64,000 nucleotides of DNA from Marispirochaeta sp. Its GTDB lineage: Bacteria > Spirochaetota > Spirochaetia > JC444 > Marispirochaetaceae. This document shows, in pieces, positions 17,963-27,536 of this stretch. How positions within the stretch are numbered: the first letter of the stretch is position 1; every line of letters begins with the position of its first letter. Under the pieces are notes generated by a model, which worked only from the letters and a program-made list of their open reading frames with translations, ran no database searches and had not been told where the DNA came from. The DNA lies in contig NZ_OY764209.1 of the NCBI RefSeq assembly GCF_963668165.1, positions 1,674,001 through 1,738,000 of the forward strand. Reading direction: 5' to 3'. The position numbers were made by a program, and so were the translations under genes.

Positions 17963-18925
17963 ATGATGGAAATTCCAGAAAAATATATACGAAAGATTGA
18001 ATTGAATGTACAGTATTGTGAATGTTGTCAGCCTCGTGATAATGAGGAACCAGAAGGTTTTTTTTGGGTTCTTGGTGATCGAATATGTTTTCACGAATAT
18101 CTATCTGAAATAAAGGTTCCAGAAAAATATTTTGAAGAAATTGATAATAAATTTAATTGCCCAAATTGTGGTTGTACAATAGGACTATATACAGATGTTG
18201 GGTTAAAAACAAAATTTGAAATAGAATATGAAAAGAAATATGATAAAATAATATCGAAATTAGCACCTGATATTGAAGAATTTTCTTATTATTTAGAAAA
18301 ATATCCATATTTAGGATTGAATCACAGAATTGGTAAAAAAATTAAAAAAGAAATATCAAATATACCAAAAACAACAATAAAAAATGAAATATGGTATCGT
18401 GCACGTGCAGTTAATTCATCAAAAAAATTTACTTATAGCGATATGATGCCACCAAATCCAGAAATGGTTACAATTGGTGAAGGAAGATTTAACCATTACG
18501 GTCAAAGCGTGTATTATTTAGGTGATGAAAAGAGATTATGTGCATTAGAAGTATCTAACCAATTAGAAACAATTTGCTGGATTCAAAAACTGGAAATCAT
18601 ATCTTTAAATAATATACTTGATTTATCTGTCTATATTAATCCTGATAATATTGATTATATACCTTTCGTTTTCGCAGGTATAATTATTACAGGAGAAATA
18701 AATAAAAAAGTAATTAGGGACAAAAATTGGAAACCAGAATATTTTGTATCAAGATTTATATCTGATATTTGTAGAGAAGCAAATATTGATGGTATAAAAT
18801 ACAATAGTACTGTAGCTATTGGAAATAATTTGGCTATTCTTAATATGGATAACTTTAATTATAAATTAATTAGAAATCCATATATATACAAATTAACAAA
18901 GGAAAAAAGTAATTATGAATTTTGA
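17963..18925 (+). CDS. RES-domain protein with N-terminal Zn-ribbon-like region (cassette 2)
   Basis: 320 residues. The N terminus has Cys pairs (YCECC and CPNCGC). The RES domain spans about 140-300, with the Arg of WYRARAV, GEGRFNHYGQSVYYLG and the Glu of CALEVSNQ. RES proteins studied so far degrade NAD+ and act as toxins of Xre-RES pairs. No antitoxin gene is in this cassette, and the N-terminal region may confer control instead. Start at ATG 17963 or 17966. Confidence 0.75.
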   Translation: MMEIPEKYIRKIELNVQYCECCQPRDNEEPEGFFWVLGDRICFHEYLSEIKVPEKYFEEIDNKFNCPNCGCTIGLYTDVGLKTKFEIEYEKKYDKIISKLAPDIEEFSYYLEKYPYLGLNHRIGKKIKKEISNIPKTTIKNEIWYRARAVNSSKKFTYSDMMPPNPEMVTIGEGRFNHYGQSVYYLGDEKRLCALEVSNQLETICWIQKLEIISLNNILDLSVYINPDNIDYIPFVFAGIIITGEINKKVIRDKNWKPEYFVSRFISDICREANIDGIKYNSTVAIGNNLAILNMDNFNYKLIRNPYIYKLTKEKSNYEF

Positions 18926-19059
18926 ACCTAACAACCACTTGGAGTTGTCCTGGCGGTGAATATGGCAAAGTGTTTGTTGAATTGTAGAACTGGAGTTAAA
19001 CTTATTAAAGAGCATGGTTCTATCAATACAGCGCCAGGCAACTCAAGTGAACGTTATCT
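18926..19059 (+). repeat. attC2 (singleton type, 134 bp)
   Basis: Left core ACCTAAC fits the consensus perfectly; right core GTTATCT. Inner arms CCTGGCG and CGCCAGG pair. Its sequence differs from the other families, so the RES cassette probably came from another array. Confidence 0.8.
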
Positions 19060-19080
19060 ATACATAAATGGGGTTTTTAA

Positions 19081-21337
19081 ATGTTTACGTTGAAACAGCT
19101 CTATACAAAAATATTTACTGTCAATATTTTAAGGGCACCTCTAAATACTACTCAAAAATAAGGTTTTGGGGTGCCTATTTTGAATTTCTATCAGCACTAC
19201 ATGGCTGATTGCCAACTAAAATACTATTTACTTTTTGCCTTTCACATTTTTGAGGCAGGTTTTTTCCGCTTATCTTCATTTTTTATATCCTTTGCAGCTG
19301 TATGTACCGGTTCATATTGTAGGTCAGATTCATGAGTCCGATTATCGCCTCAGCTCTTTGCTTACCTATGGACCGTAACGTTGAACCATTCATGCTGTTA
19401 TGTATAAAGCCGAATATATGTTCTACTCGAGCTCTCACTTTGGACTTCTTCCGATTTTTCTCTTTTTGTTTTTCCGTAAGTGGATTATTTCTATATCCCT
19501 TTTCGTGTATTCTGTTTCGTATGTTCCTGGTATCTAAGATCTCTTTTATTGGGCCACCGGCATAAGCAGAGTCCCCATACACTTCATGGTGGGAATCATC
19601 TTTTTCTAAAAGATCTTCTAAGATTTGGGAATCATGCACAGAGGCATCGCTTACTCCATAGGTTTTTATGAGCTTGGATTTCTTACATGCTTTCACATGG
19701 TTCTTGTACCCGAAATGCCGTTTTCCGCCCTTGCTGGTCCATTTGGCGTCGGTGTCCTTCTGTCTTTTCTTCGATTCATTCCAACTCTCAGGAGTTTTTC
19801 TGTTTTTGATCTCTTTGTTTTCTTCTCTACTGTTCCGTTGCTTTGGCGCCTCAACAAAGCTGGCATCGACGATATTTCCACTTTGAGCAATGACCCCTTT
19901 CACCATAAGAAACGATCGAAACTTTTCGAATAGAATTTCAATTTTCCCTTTCTTTGTAAGGGTCTCGCGAAAATGCCAGATGGTCTTCTCATCCGGTACG
20001 GTGTCATTTATCTGCAAGCCCAGAAATCTCATAAAAGAAAGCCTGTCTAAAATGTGAAACTGCATCTGAGCGTCGGAGAGATTGTACAATCTTTGAAGCA
20101 CCAGGATTTTGAACATCATCACATAATCAAATGGAGGTCTTCCTCCAGGTCCTTTTGCTTCTTTACGAAAGGCTTTCTTAAGGATCGGACGAAACATTTC
20201 CCAATTGATGTATTCATCCAGCTTTCGAAGCGGATCTCCCTGTTTGCTGATTTTCTCCAGACGGAAATCTTCATCAAAAAAGCCTTTTTGTTGTGCCACC
20301 TCTCATCCTCCTTATGGGAGAATATCACAATTATTTTTTTTGGGAAATTCCTCTAGTTTTTAGAGGTGCCCTTAAATGAATATTCGGACTATGTTAGCGG
20401 GCTTTCAAAAAATATAGATGAATATCACTCAATTCTAAAAATGCTTGATTTGAACACGGAATTCAAAGAAACTTTGAACAATGAAATAGCAGATATATTA
20501 GAATTGGGAAACGGGCTTCTGGCATCAGTTAAAAAATACTTAGATGGAAAACCGAATGCTGCTTATGATATTTTTGCAGATGTAATGAACTTCTTATGGA
20601 AAAAAATTGAAGTGTTCAAACGATCTGCTAATCAAGATATCAATACAAATTGTTTATATCGTATCCGAAAAATCAATGAAATAGAATTAATTCAAGCAAT
20701 AGATATGTTTCATATTCCATTTAATGAACGACACAAAGTAACTAATCAGCGATATAGTATTAATGGTTTTCCTTGTCTTTATCTGGGGAGCTCGGTTCTT
20801 TCTTGTTGGATAGAGCTTGGTGCAAATGCTAATAACAGATATGCAGTATCGAAATTTAAAATTGCTGAAAACGTTGAGATATTTGATTTGTTTATTAATG
20901 GCAATAAAGAATTTGATCAATCAGTAGAATCTGATAATTACTGGGGAAATTGGGTCCGTGAAACAATAATGCGTGAAATATATTTGTATCAACTCCTCTT
21001 AGCATGTTCTTTTCCGAGCATTGATGATCATCCATTCCGTGAAAATTATATTGTGCCTCAAATGCTTCTTGAATGGATACGAAGTAGTTCAACTATCAAA
21101 GGAATTAAATATAAAAGCACTAAAATGTTAAATAAAGTTCGGAACTCCAATTTAGCTATGAACTATGTTTTTCCCCCCAATGAATCAAAGGGATATGGAC
21201 ACTGTGACTACTTGAAATCTTTATTTGGCGTAAGTGATCCTGTAACCTTAACAATAAGAAAAAACGACAATTATAATAGGAAAATTGTTGATATAGAAAA
21301 GATGCTCAATGAAAAAAAGCTTTTTACAATAAGATGA
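19081..21337 (+). CDS. Second RES-domain protein, split by IS5 (cassette 3)
   Basis: Removing the IS5 and one TTAA joins ATG 19081 (MFTLKQLYTK) in frame with the part after the element (NEYSDYVSGL), restoring 337 residues. The RES signature is visible: LYRIRKI, PFNERHKVTNQRYSI, GFPCLYLGSSVLSCWIELG. The downstream part (20366-21337) is still open and could be made from a start inside the IS end. It is the second RES gene in a row but is only distantly similar to cassette 2. A toxin of the NAD+-degrading type is inferred. Confidence 0.7.
19133..20371 (-). mobile_element. IS5-family element, copy 1 (1239 bp)
   Basis: Ends GGGCACCTCTAAA and TTTAGAGGTGCCC form the terminal inverted repeats. A 4-bp TTAA is duplicated (19129-19132 and 20372-20375), matching the YTAR preference of the IS5 group. 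The element is inserted near the 5' end of the RES gene of cassette 3, in the opposite direction. Confidence 0.92.
19283..20299 (-). CDS. IS5-family transposase, copy 1
   Basis: 338 residues, the same protein as at 29176 and 37418. An InsH-like N-terminal domain is followed by a DDE catalytic core: first Asp in NIVDASFVEAP, second in VYGDSAYAGG, and Glu in RARVEHIFGF. It starts with GTG after AAGGAGG. Expected to cut and join the element ends. Intact. Confidence 0.92.
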   Translation of the reverse strand: MAQQKGFFDEDFRLEKISKQGDPLRKLDEYINWEMFRPILKKAFRKEAKGPGGRPPFDYVMMFKILVLQRLYNLSDAQMQFHILDRLSFMRFLGLQINDTVPDEKTIWHFRETLTKKGKIEILFEKFRSFLMVKGVIAQSGNIVDASFVEAPKQRNSREENKEIKNRKTPESWNESKKRQKDTDAKWTSKGGKRHFGYKNHVKACKKSKLIKTYGVSDASVHDSQILEDLLEKDDSHHEVYGDSAYAGGPIKEILDTRNIRNRIHEKGYRNNPLTEKQKEKNRKKSKVRARVEHIFGFIHNSMNGSTLRSIGKQRAEAIIGLMNLTYNMNRYIQLQRI

Positions 21338-21338
21338 T

Positions 21339-21508
21339 AGATAACCAGCAATTGGAGCAGTCAAACCTACTGTCACAGTTTGTGCAGTTATAGAAAGTCC
21401 TGGAAGTATTATTCAGGTGATTCCGAGTTGAAACCGTAGTAAAATGAGTATGAGTAACAGCACAAACAGCGCCAGCTTAACGGTTTGCAGCTCAATTGGA
21501 TGTTATAC
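21339..21508 (+). repeat. attC3 (family A2, 170 bp)
   Basis: AGATAAC to GTTATAC. The loop contains GGTGATTCCGAG, the mark of family A2. Arms CAGTTTGTGC and GCACAAAC pair. It ends the split RES cassette. Confidence 0.85.
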
Positions 21509-21923
21509 AGACATTTTTTTAGGGCTTCGAAAAAGGCAAGGAAAAGGGAATTCGATAACGAAAGCCAATCGTTGAAACACCAAGGCCGAGCGCTGGCCCG
21601 CGCCTGTCCGCGCAGCCGCGCAAAGGCCTGCACACATCCCAACGCTATTAATGCCTACGCTATGGCCAAGGCTCTTTTCCTTTGAAACTATTTATCGTAG
21701 TTCGAGGGAATTCTCCTCATGGTTCGAAAAATGGTTCTTCTGCCTGGAAGCCAAACGCTGTATAACCTGCAATTGGAGCAGACATGGCTACTGTCATGGT
21801 TTGTGCAGTAAGGAAACCAGGTGAAAGAAAGTTTTAGGTGATTCCGAGCTGATATCATAGTAGAATGTTAATGAGTTGCAGCACAAACCACGCCAACTTA
21901 ACGCCACGCAGCTCAATTGGATG
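21503..21923 (+). other. ORF-less cassette, copy 2 (cassette 4)
   Basis: Second member of the ORF-less family. AAGGAAAAG near the start (about 21537) is the exact reverse complement of CTTTTCCTT near 21672, so the body can close into one long-range stem around a GC-rich core. Short frames on both strands run into the attC and are not credible genes. Confidence 0.6.
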
Positions 21924-21929
21924 TTATAC
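21760..21929 (+). repeat. attC4 (family A2, 170 bp)
   Basis: GTATAAC to GTTATAC. Almost identical to attC10, including CATGGTTTGTGCAG and the matching arm near the right end. Confidence 0.85.
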
Positions 21930-22347
21930 AGACACTTTTTTTGGGGCTTCGAAGAGGGGAAGGAAAAGGGAATTCCATAGCGGAAGTTTATCGCAGTAAC
22001 ACTGAGGCCGAGCGCTGGCCAGCGCCTGGCCGCGCGCCGCGCGAAGGCCTGCACGCAACCCAACGCTATTTATGGCCACGCTACGGCCAAACGCACTTTT
22101 CCTTTGAGACAATTTTTCGGTGTTCGATGGAAATTCTCCTCACGATTAGAAAAATGGTTCTTCTGCCTGGGGGATCAGCGCAGTATAACCTGCAGTTGGA
22201 GCAGACAAACCTACTGTCACAGTTTGTGCAGGATCGTGAGAATGGGGAACAATAGTTTTCGATTGTTCTAGATAATACGAGGAGTTATACTGTTTACGAC
22301 TGAGGCACAAACTGCGCCAGCTTAACGGTTTGCAGCTCAACTGGGTG
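21924..22347 (+). other. ORF-less cassette, copy 3 (cassette 5)
   Basis: Directly follows copy 2 as a tandem relative. It has the same start (a run of T then GGGGCTTCGAA), the same GC-rich middle and the CTTTTCCTTT block, with sequence drift between them. It ends in an A1 attC, whereas copy 2 ends in an A2 attC, so body and attC have been combined differently. Confidence 0.6.
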
Positions 22348-22353
22348 TTATAT
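22183..22353 (+). repeat. attC5 (family A1, 171 bp)
   Basis: GTATAAC to GTTATAT, with the internal GAACAAT/ATTGTTC hairpin. Confidence 0.85.
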
Positions 22354-22646
22354 TGACCCAGGGAAAAAGTCAGGGACATCGAAGACAAATGTACAGGAAC
22401 AATGCTTACACTAAGAGAAATAAAAAAAATTGAAGAAGGCCTGATAACGGTGTTGATGAATCACAAATGCGATAGCATGAAACGATACCTCTTTAATAAT
22501 AGTGAATATTGAAGAGAAGAGAAAAATTTACCACCTTTAACCAGGTGAAAATTATCAAAAGTCGCTTGTATGATTATTAATAATAAAAAGCACCTGCATA
22601 GCCGTTTTCGATGTATAAAGACGTTGCATGTGTGTTTGAAATAAAG

Positions 22647-22675
22647 TTGACAATGTATATACGTTGAAGTATTAT
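22647..22675 (+). promoter_or_regulatory. Cassette promoter for toxin-antitoxin copy 1
   Basis: TTGACA and TATTAT are 17 bp apart. The toxin ATG (22681) is only 5 bp past the -10 box, so the transcript should start at or within a base or two of the ATG. The same layout is kept in copy 2. Confidence 0.65.
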
Positions 22676-22680
22676 TAGAT

Positions 22681-22947
22681 ATGAATTCCATCATCTGGGA
22701 CCAGGAAAAGAATGAAAAACTCATTTTTGAAAGAAATATCTCTTTTGATGAAATAAGCCAGATGATTATGGATGGAAAGTACATGGATATTATTGAGAAT
22801 CCAGTACGTGAGGGGCAGATGTATTTCGTGATGGAAATACAAGACTATACGTGGATTGTCCCATTTATAATTGATGAGGATGATAATATCGTATTGAAAA
22901 CTGCCTACCAGAGTCGAAAATACCACAAGAAATATCGAGGGAAATGA
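22681..22947 (+). CDS. BrnT-like toxin, copy 1 (cassette 6)
   Basis: 88 residues: SIIWDQEKNEKLIFERNISF resembles the 'WD..K...N..KH.vsF' opening of BrnT RNases, and the C terminus is basic (SRKYHKKYRGK). It is followed 1 bp later by a ribbon-helix-helix protein gene, the toxin-first order of brnTA. RNase activity is inferred from the family. It differs at only a few residues from the copy at 40285. About 330 bp of apparently non-coding leader lies upstream. Confidence 0.65.
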   Translation: MNSIIWDQEKNEKLIFERNISFDEISQMIMDGKYMDIIENPVREGQMYFVMEIQDYTWIVPFIIDEDDNIVLKTAYQSRKYHKKYRGK

Positions 22948-22948
22948 T

Positions 22949-23260
22949 ATGAAACGAAGATATAACCTTACTGCTGAAGAGAAAAAAATAGAAAATGAAA
23001 TTGACACCTATCGATCAGTCACAGGTGAAAAGAGAAAGAAGGTCGAATCCATAATAGCTGGAGCCAAGAAAAATAAGGCTATAAGCCTAAGAATTTCAAA
23101 TTATGATTTAGAAAAACTAAAAGAGAAGGCAGAACAGGAAGGGTTACCGTACCAAACGCTTATTACAACGGTGCTTCATAAATACATTACAAATCAGCTA
23201 TTTGAGAAGGATGAGATCATCAAGTCGTTCAGGCTGCTGAAGGAAGAGAGGGCAATATAA
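22949..23260 (+). CDS. BrnA/CopG-type antitoxin, copy 1 (cassette 6)
   Basis: 103 residues. The C-terminal half holds a ribbon-helix-helix motif: AISLRISNYDLEKLKEKA, then GLPYQTLITTVLHKYI. It should bind and neutralise the toxin and repress the pair. Its TAA stop is part of the attC6 left core (ATATAAC), so gene and recombination site are packed without spare bases. Confidence 0.75.
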   Translation: MKRRYNLTAEEKKIENEIDTYRSVTGEKRKKVESIIAGAKKNKAISLRISNYDLEKLKEKAEQEGLPYQTLITTVLHKYITNQLFEKDEIIKSFRLLKEERAI

Positions 23261-23425
23261 CCAGCAATTGGAGCAGATGTGGCTACTGTCATGGTTTGTG
23301 CAGCAGGTTTGAACAGGGAACAATAGTTTTGCGTTGTTCTGGTGAATAGGTGGAGTTATACTGCAAGAGAGTTGCAGCACAAACACATGCCAGTTGACGC
23401 CACACAGCTCAATTGGATGTTATGC
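23255..23425 (+). repeat. attC6 (family A1, 171 bp)
   Basis: ATATAAC to GTTATGC. Very close to attC17 and attC22, with arms GTTTGTGC and GCACAAAC. Confidence 0.85.
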
Positions 23426-23450
23426 ATAATATGGAGAATTTAAACATATA

Positions 23451-24365
23451 GTGAAACGAAGACATCATTACGTTTCTAGGTTTTTATTGAATAACTTCTC
23501 AAATGATGGAATGATCAATTGCTTTGATAATGTTGAAAAGACAATAAAGTACATCAGTACGAAAGATGCTGCTGTTATTCGAGATTACTACAGAATAAAT
23601 GTTGAAGGGTTGCCCGAGGATATATTTGAGGATGTGTTTAATGAAATTGAAGCACCTGTAGCACAAATAATCAGAAATATAAATGAAACTAAACAATTGC
23701 CAACAGATGATGAAGAGATTCAATATTTATTTCTATTTATTGCTTCGCTTGCATGTAGAGTCCCATCAATCAGGGAAAATGTAAATAAAAATATTGGAGA
23801 AATAATTCGATTACTGGGTTTGCAAACTATTTCTCATAGATATGAAGATCTAACAGAATCTGTAATGAGAAACGACCCGTCTACAAAGAAATATACAAAA
23901 AAAGAATTACTGGAAATACTTTCAGATAAAGAAAAGATATCAATTGAAATTGCAAATGAAATGCAAATGGAAAATATTCTATTTCTACTAGATATAATAT
24001 ATAAAGCGTTATATGAACGTAATTGGTATATTGGGTATGTCGCTGATAATAAGGCTTGTCGCTTAATTACTACTGATACTCCAATTCTTCTATATTTTAC
24101 AAAGAAAATGCCACAATTTTATTCTCCTGCTTTTTTGACTCCAGATACCATTCTCTCTTTTGCAATAGATCCGCAAACCATAATATATTCTGAACTCGGA
24201 AAAGTACCTACTTTTCCAATATCATTGAAAAATTATACTATAAGAGAAAATAATTACTTATCAACAAAATTAGCTAAGAAATACTATTTCTACAAAGAAA
24301 ATGACTTTTATATGTTCGATGATCAGAGAAGAAAGATTACACTGCAACAGTACTGGAGTTCCTAA
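23451..24365 (+). CDS. DUF4238 protein (cassette 7)
   Basis: 304 residues from GTG 23451. The N terminus KRRHHYVSRFLLNNFS is the hallmark of DUF4238, and later parts (ITTDTPILLY) fit the family's second conserved block. The biochemical role is unknown, although such genes turn up often in accessory and defence regions. It is the only gene in its cassette. Confidence 0.75.
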   Translation: MKRRHHYVSRFLLNNFSNDGMINCFDNVEKTIKYISTKDAAVIRDYYRINVEGLPEDIFEDVFNEIEAPVAQIIRNINETKQLPTDDEEIQYLFLFIASLACRVPSIRENVNKNIGEIIRLLGLQTISHRYEDLTESVMRNDPSTKKYTKKELLEILSDKEKISIEIANEMQMENILFLLDIIYKALYERNWYIGYVADNKACRLITTDTPILLYFTKKMPQFYSPAFLTPDTILSFAIDPQTIIYSELGKVPTFPISLKNYTIRENNYLSTKLAKKYYFYKENDFYMFDDQRRKITLQQYWSS

Positions 24366-24374
24366 ATGATATAT

Positions 24375-24475
24375 GCATAACCAACAATTGGAGCAGTCAA
24401 ACCTACTGTCACGGTTCTTGCATTCGCAAGAACACGCGCCAGCTTAACGGTTTGCAGCTCAATTGGATGTTATAT
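24375..24475 (+). repeat. attC7 (family B, 101 bp)
   Basis: GCATAAC to GTTATAT. Short form in which the loop is a perfect hairpin GTTCTTGCATTCGCAAGAAC. Confidence 0.85.
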
Positions 24476-24498
24476 TGAAACCCAAAATGTAAATACTG

Positions 24499-24526
24499 TT
24501 GACAATATGTACGATTGTGCTAAACT
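24499..24526 (+). promoter_or_regulatory. Cassette promoter for the AAA/DUF4143 gene
   Basis: TTGACA (24499-24504) and TAAACT (24521-24526), 16 bp apart. The ATG (24533) sits where transcription should begin, so a leaderless mRNA is predicted. Confidence 0.55.
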
Positions 24527-24532
24527 ATAAGT

Positions 24533-25699
24533 ATGATAGATAGACAAATCGAAGATGAAATTAACGTTCTCAAGAATGAATTCCCAATAGTAGCTATTCT
24601 AGGGCCAAGACAGTCTGGTAAGACTACGTTGTCGAGGAAGATTTTCTCAGATTATGAGTATGTTTCCTTCGAAGATTATGATGTCTACGAGTTCGCAGAA
24701 TCAGATCCAAGAGGATTCTTAAACCGTTATAGTGAAAATGTAATCTTTGATGAAATACAAAGAAACCATAAAATGATTAGTTATCTGCAAACTCATGTTG
24801 ATAAGTTAAAGAAAAATGGAAAAATTGTAATCACAGGATCACATAATTTTTTATTAATGGAACAAATAAGTCAATCACTTGCTGGAAGGGTAGGAATAAC
24901 AAAATTATTACCATTTTCAATTAAAGAGATAAAAGACTTAAAAATTGATAAAAATGAACTAATATTTAAAGGATTTTATCCAAGAATATATGATCAGAAT
25001 ATAAGAGCAGAAGTATTTTATAAGAATTACATCTCAACATATATTGAAAAGGATATAAGGCAATTAAAAAATGTTAATAAATTAGATGTATTTATAAAAT
25101 TTATGAAGATATTAGCAGGAAGAACAGGGCAAGAAATTAATTATAAGACTATTGGAGAAGATTGTGGCGTATCACATGCTACGATTATGGAATGGATTTC
25201 AATCCTGGAAGCAAGTTTTATAGTTTATAGATTAAGACCATTTTATAATAATTATAATAAGAGATTAGTGAAATCACCAAAATTATATTTTACAGATACA
25301 GGACTCGTTTGCAGCCTTCTTGGAATAAGGAAAAAAGAAGAACTTGATTATCATTTTTTGAAAGGAAGTATATTTGAGACTTTTATAATAAACGAAGTAA
25401 TGAAGGCCAATTATAATCAAGGAGAAAAATATGAAATATATTTTTGGAGAGATAATCATAAAAAAGAAATAGATTTGATTATAGATTTCGGAATGAAGAA
25501 ATATGGAATAGAAATTAAATCAAGTGAAACTATAAATGAAAAGTATTTTGATGGTTTGAAGTATTGGAATGAATTAACAGGAATAGATAAAGAGAATATG
25601 TATCTTATATATGGAGGAAAGGAGAATATGGTAAGAAATGACATGAATGTCATTTCTTGGGATAATATATTTGATGGAATAATAAAGGACTCAATATAA
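24533..25699 (+). CDS. AAA ATPase with DUF4143 domain (cassette 8)
   Basis: 388 residues. Walker A GPRQSGKTT (about 24-32), Walker B ENVIFDEIQ, sensor-like VITGSHNF, then a C-terminal DUF4143 region that includes a nuclease-like stretch (EIYFWRDNHKKEIDLIIDFG and YGIEIKSS, a possible D...ExK). Such proteins are widespread and poorly understood; nucleic-acid or toxin-like roles have been suggested. The TAA stop lies inside the attC8 left core. Confidence 0.85.
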   Translation: MIDRQIEDEINVLKNEFPIVAILGPRQSGKTTLSRKIFSDYEYVSFEDYDVYEFAESDPRGFLNRYSENVIFDEIQRNHKMISYLQTHVDKLKKNGKIVITGSHNFLLMEQISQSLAGRVGITKLLPFSIKEIKDLKIDKNELIFKGFYPRIYDQNIRAEVFYKNYISTYIEKDIRQLKNVNKLDVFIKFMKILAGRTGQEINYKTIGEDCGVSHATIMEWISILEASFIVYRLRPFYNNYNKRLVKSPKLYFTDTGLVCSLLGIRKKEELDYHFLKGSIFETFIINEVMKANYNQGEKYEIYFWRDNHKKEIDLIIDFGMKKYGIEIKSSETINEKYFDGLKYWNELTGIDKENMYLIYGGKENMVRNDMNVISWDNIFDGIIKDSI

Positions 25700-25843
25700 C
25701 AAAAAAAATGCAGTTGTCGCCGTCTATTGTCACGGTTTTAGCAGAGACGCTCCGGCACTGATCGTGCCTACGCTCTAAAACCGCGCCAATTCCTTCAGCC
25801 TGCGGCTTCAGGATCGAGGGCGCAACTGATTTCGTCGTTATAC
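25694..25843 (+). repeat. attC8 (family D, 150 bp)
   Basis: ATATAAC to GTTATAC. Family D has AAAAAAAATGCAGTTGTCGC after the left core and GCGCAACTGATTTCGTC before the right core. The same type recurs only at attC28, 34 kb away. Confidence 0.8.
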
Positions 25844-26261
25844 AGACATTTTTTTAGGGCTTCGAAAAAGGCAAGGAAAAGGGAATTCGATAACGAAAGT
25901 TTATCGAAGTTACATTAAGGCCGAGCACTGGCCCGCGCCTGTCCGCGCAGCCGCGCAATGGCCTGCACACAACCCACCGCTATTAATGGCCACGCTACGG
26001 CCAAACGCACTTTTCCGTGGAGACTATCTTTTGGGATTCGAAGGAAATTCTCCTCATGGTTCCAAAAATGGTTCTTATGCCTGGAGGACAAACGCAGTAT
26101 AACCTGCAGTTGGAACTGACAAACCTACTGTCACAGTTTGTGCGATAGTTAAGAAATACGGAACAATAGTTTTGCATTGTTCTATCGTATTGGTGGAGTT
26201 ATACTATTTACGACTGAGGCACAAACTGCGCCAGCTTAACGGTTTGCAGCTCAACTGGGTG
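25838..26261 (+). other. ORF-less cassette, copy 4 (cassette 9)
   Basis: Closest to copy 2 over the first 90 bp (GGGCTTCGAAAAAGGCAAGG then GGGAATTCGATAACGAAAG). AAGGAAAAG can pair with the later CTTTTCC, although the final TT has changed to GT here, shortening the stem. Confidence 0.6.
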
Positions 26262-26267
26262 TTATCT
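26097..26267 (+). repeat. attC9 (family A1, 171 bp)
   Basis: GTATAAC to GTTATCT, with the GAACAAT/ATTGTTC inner hairpin. Confidence 0.85.
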
Positions 26268-26292
26268 ACACTAAAAATTTCAGGGAAGTAAA

Positions 26293-27297
26293 ATGTTTGT
26301 AAAAAAGATTAGAACCTTTATGTTAGCAATCTTTATTTTTATTACGATTTTTTCATGTAGTGCTGGTCCGTTTGTTTTAATAACACAATATGATAATGAA
26401 ATAGATCCGACAATAAGAAACCAACTACATGATATTGGTAATAAAATAAACAATGGAATTGAAAATGAAGATTTCTCCCCTTTAAGAAGATACTTTTCAC
26501 AAGAATTATTAGAATCTGATCAATTTAATTTAGAAGAATTCACAAAACAGGTGAGTGCTTATTTTAATAATAATCAAATCTCACTGATGTATGAATACTA
26601 CAGCCTGTTGAAAAAATCAGGATCGGTTAACAATGCGACAATACTACCTGATGAAAGAAACAGATTTATTATTAATCAAGCCTATTTTGATACAAATGAA
26701 TCTTATGCTCTATTTTATAAAATAGATGGAGGTAGTTCACAATTACTATCATATATTTATCTAAACAAATACGATGATGGGTGGAAAGTAACAAATATGC
26801 ATTTAGGTAGTTATAGTATTGGCAACCTAAATGCACCAGATTTATATTTGAAAATGGAAGAATCATTAGAATCAGGAAAAATCGGATCAGCATTATTTTA
26901 TGGTGTTGCGATGTTAAAGGTTTTGAGACCTGTTAATAATTTGCAGTATAAAAATGAGAGTGAATATAAAGGTACAATAGAGAATATTATATCTGACTTC
27001 CAAAAGGAAAATCAGTTTCCTATTGAGATAAACCAACATATGTCCATATATTATATGGATGTAAATTCAGTAGACGGCGCTTCAATCCTACCAACAATCA
27101 AATATGTTACAGACATAAAGATGAATGAAAGCTACTTGAAAGAACTAATTGAAAGTAATTTAGATGATATCTACAGGATGTTACCTGGGTTAAAAGAAGA
27201 ATTCACATCAATACTTTTTCAAGCATTCTCTGAACCTCCAATTGATCCGAATAAAACCTATAATCTTTTTGGAACCATTATCGATACAGGCAGGTAG
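26293..27297 (+). CDS. Hypothetical lipoprotein (cassette 10)
   Basis: 334 residues. A basic start and hydrophobic helix lead to a lipobox-like IFSCSAG, so it is probably lipidated at about Cys22 and exported. The remainder is a helical and mixed soluble protein with no recognised domain. It is preceded by AGGGAAG at good spacing. The only gene of the cassette. Confidence 0.7.
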   Translation: MFVKKIRTFMLAIFIFITIFSCSAGPFVLITQYDNEIDPTIRNQLHDIGNKINNGIENEDFSPLRRYFSQELLESDQFNLEEFTKQVSAYFNNNQISLMYEYYSLLKKSGSVNNATILPDERNRFIINQAYFDTNESYALFYKIDGGSSQLLSYIYLNKYDDGWKVTNMHLGSYSIGNLNAPDLYLKMEESLESGKIGSALFYGVAMLKVLRPVNNLQYKNESEYKGTIENIISDFQKENQFPIEINQHMSIYYMDVNSVDGASILPTIKYVTDIKMNESYLKELIESNLDDIYRMLPGLKEEFTSILFQAFSEPPIDPNKTYNLFGTIIDTGR

Positions 27298-27465
27298 ATA
27301 ACAAGCAATTGGAGCAGACATGGCTACTGTCATGGTTTGTGCAGTAAGGAAACCAGGTGAAAGAAAGTTTTAGGTGATTCCGAGCTGATATCATAGTAGA
27401 ATGTTAATGAGTTGCAGCACAAACCACGCCAGCTTAACGCCACGCAGCTCAATTGGATGTTATGT
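27296..27465 (+). repeat. attC10 (family A2, 170 bp)
   Basis: AGATAAC to GTTATGT. Nearly identical to attC4. Confidence 0.85.
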
Positions 27466-27536
27466 TGGCAAAATAGAATTTTTCGTGATATTCTGTAAGT
27501 TAGTAACCATAAATCACATATAAAAATGAGGTATAT

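Noticed and set aside
21917-22255. Plus-strand frame of 112 codons in ORF-less cassette 3
   Set aside because: Starts inside one attC and ends inside the next; no counterpart in other copies.
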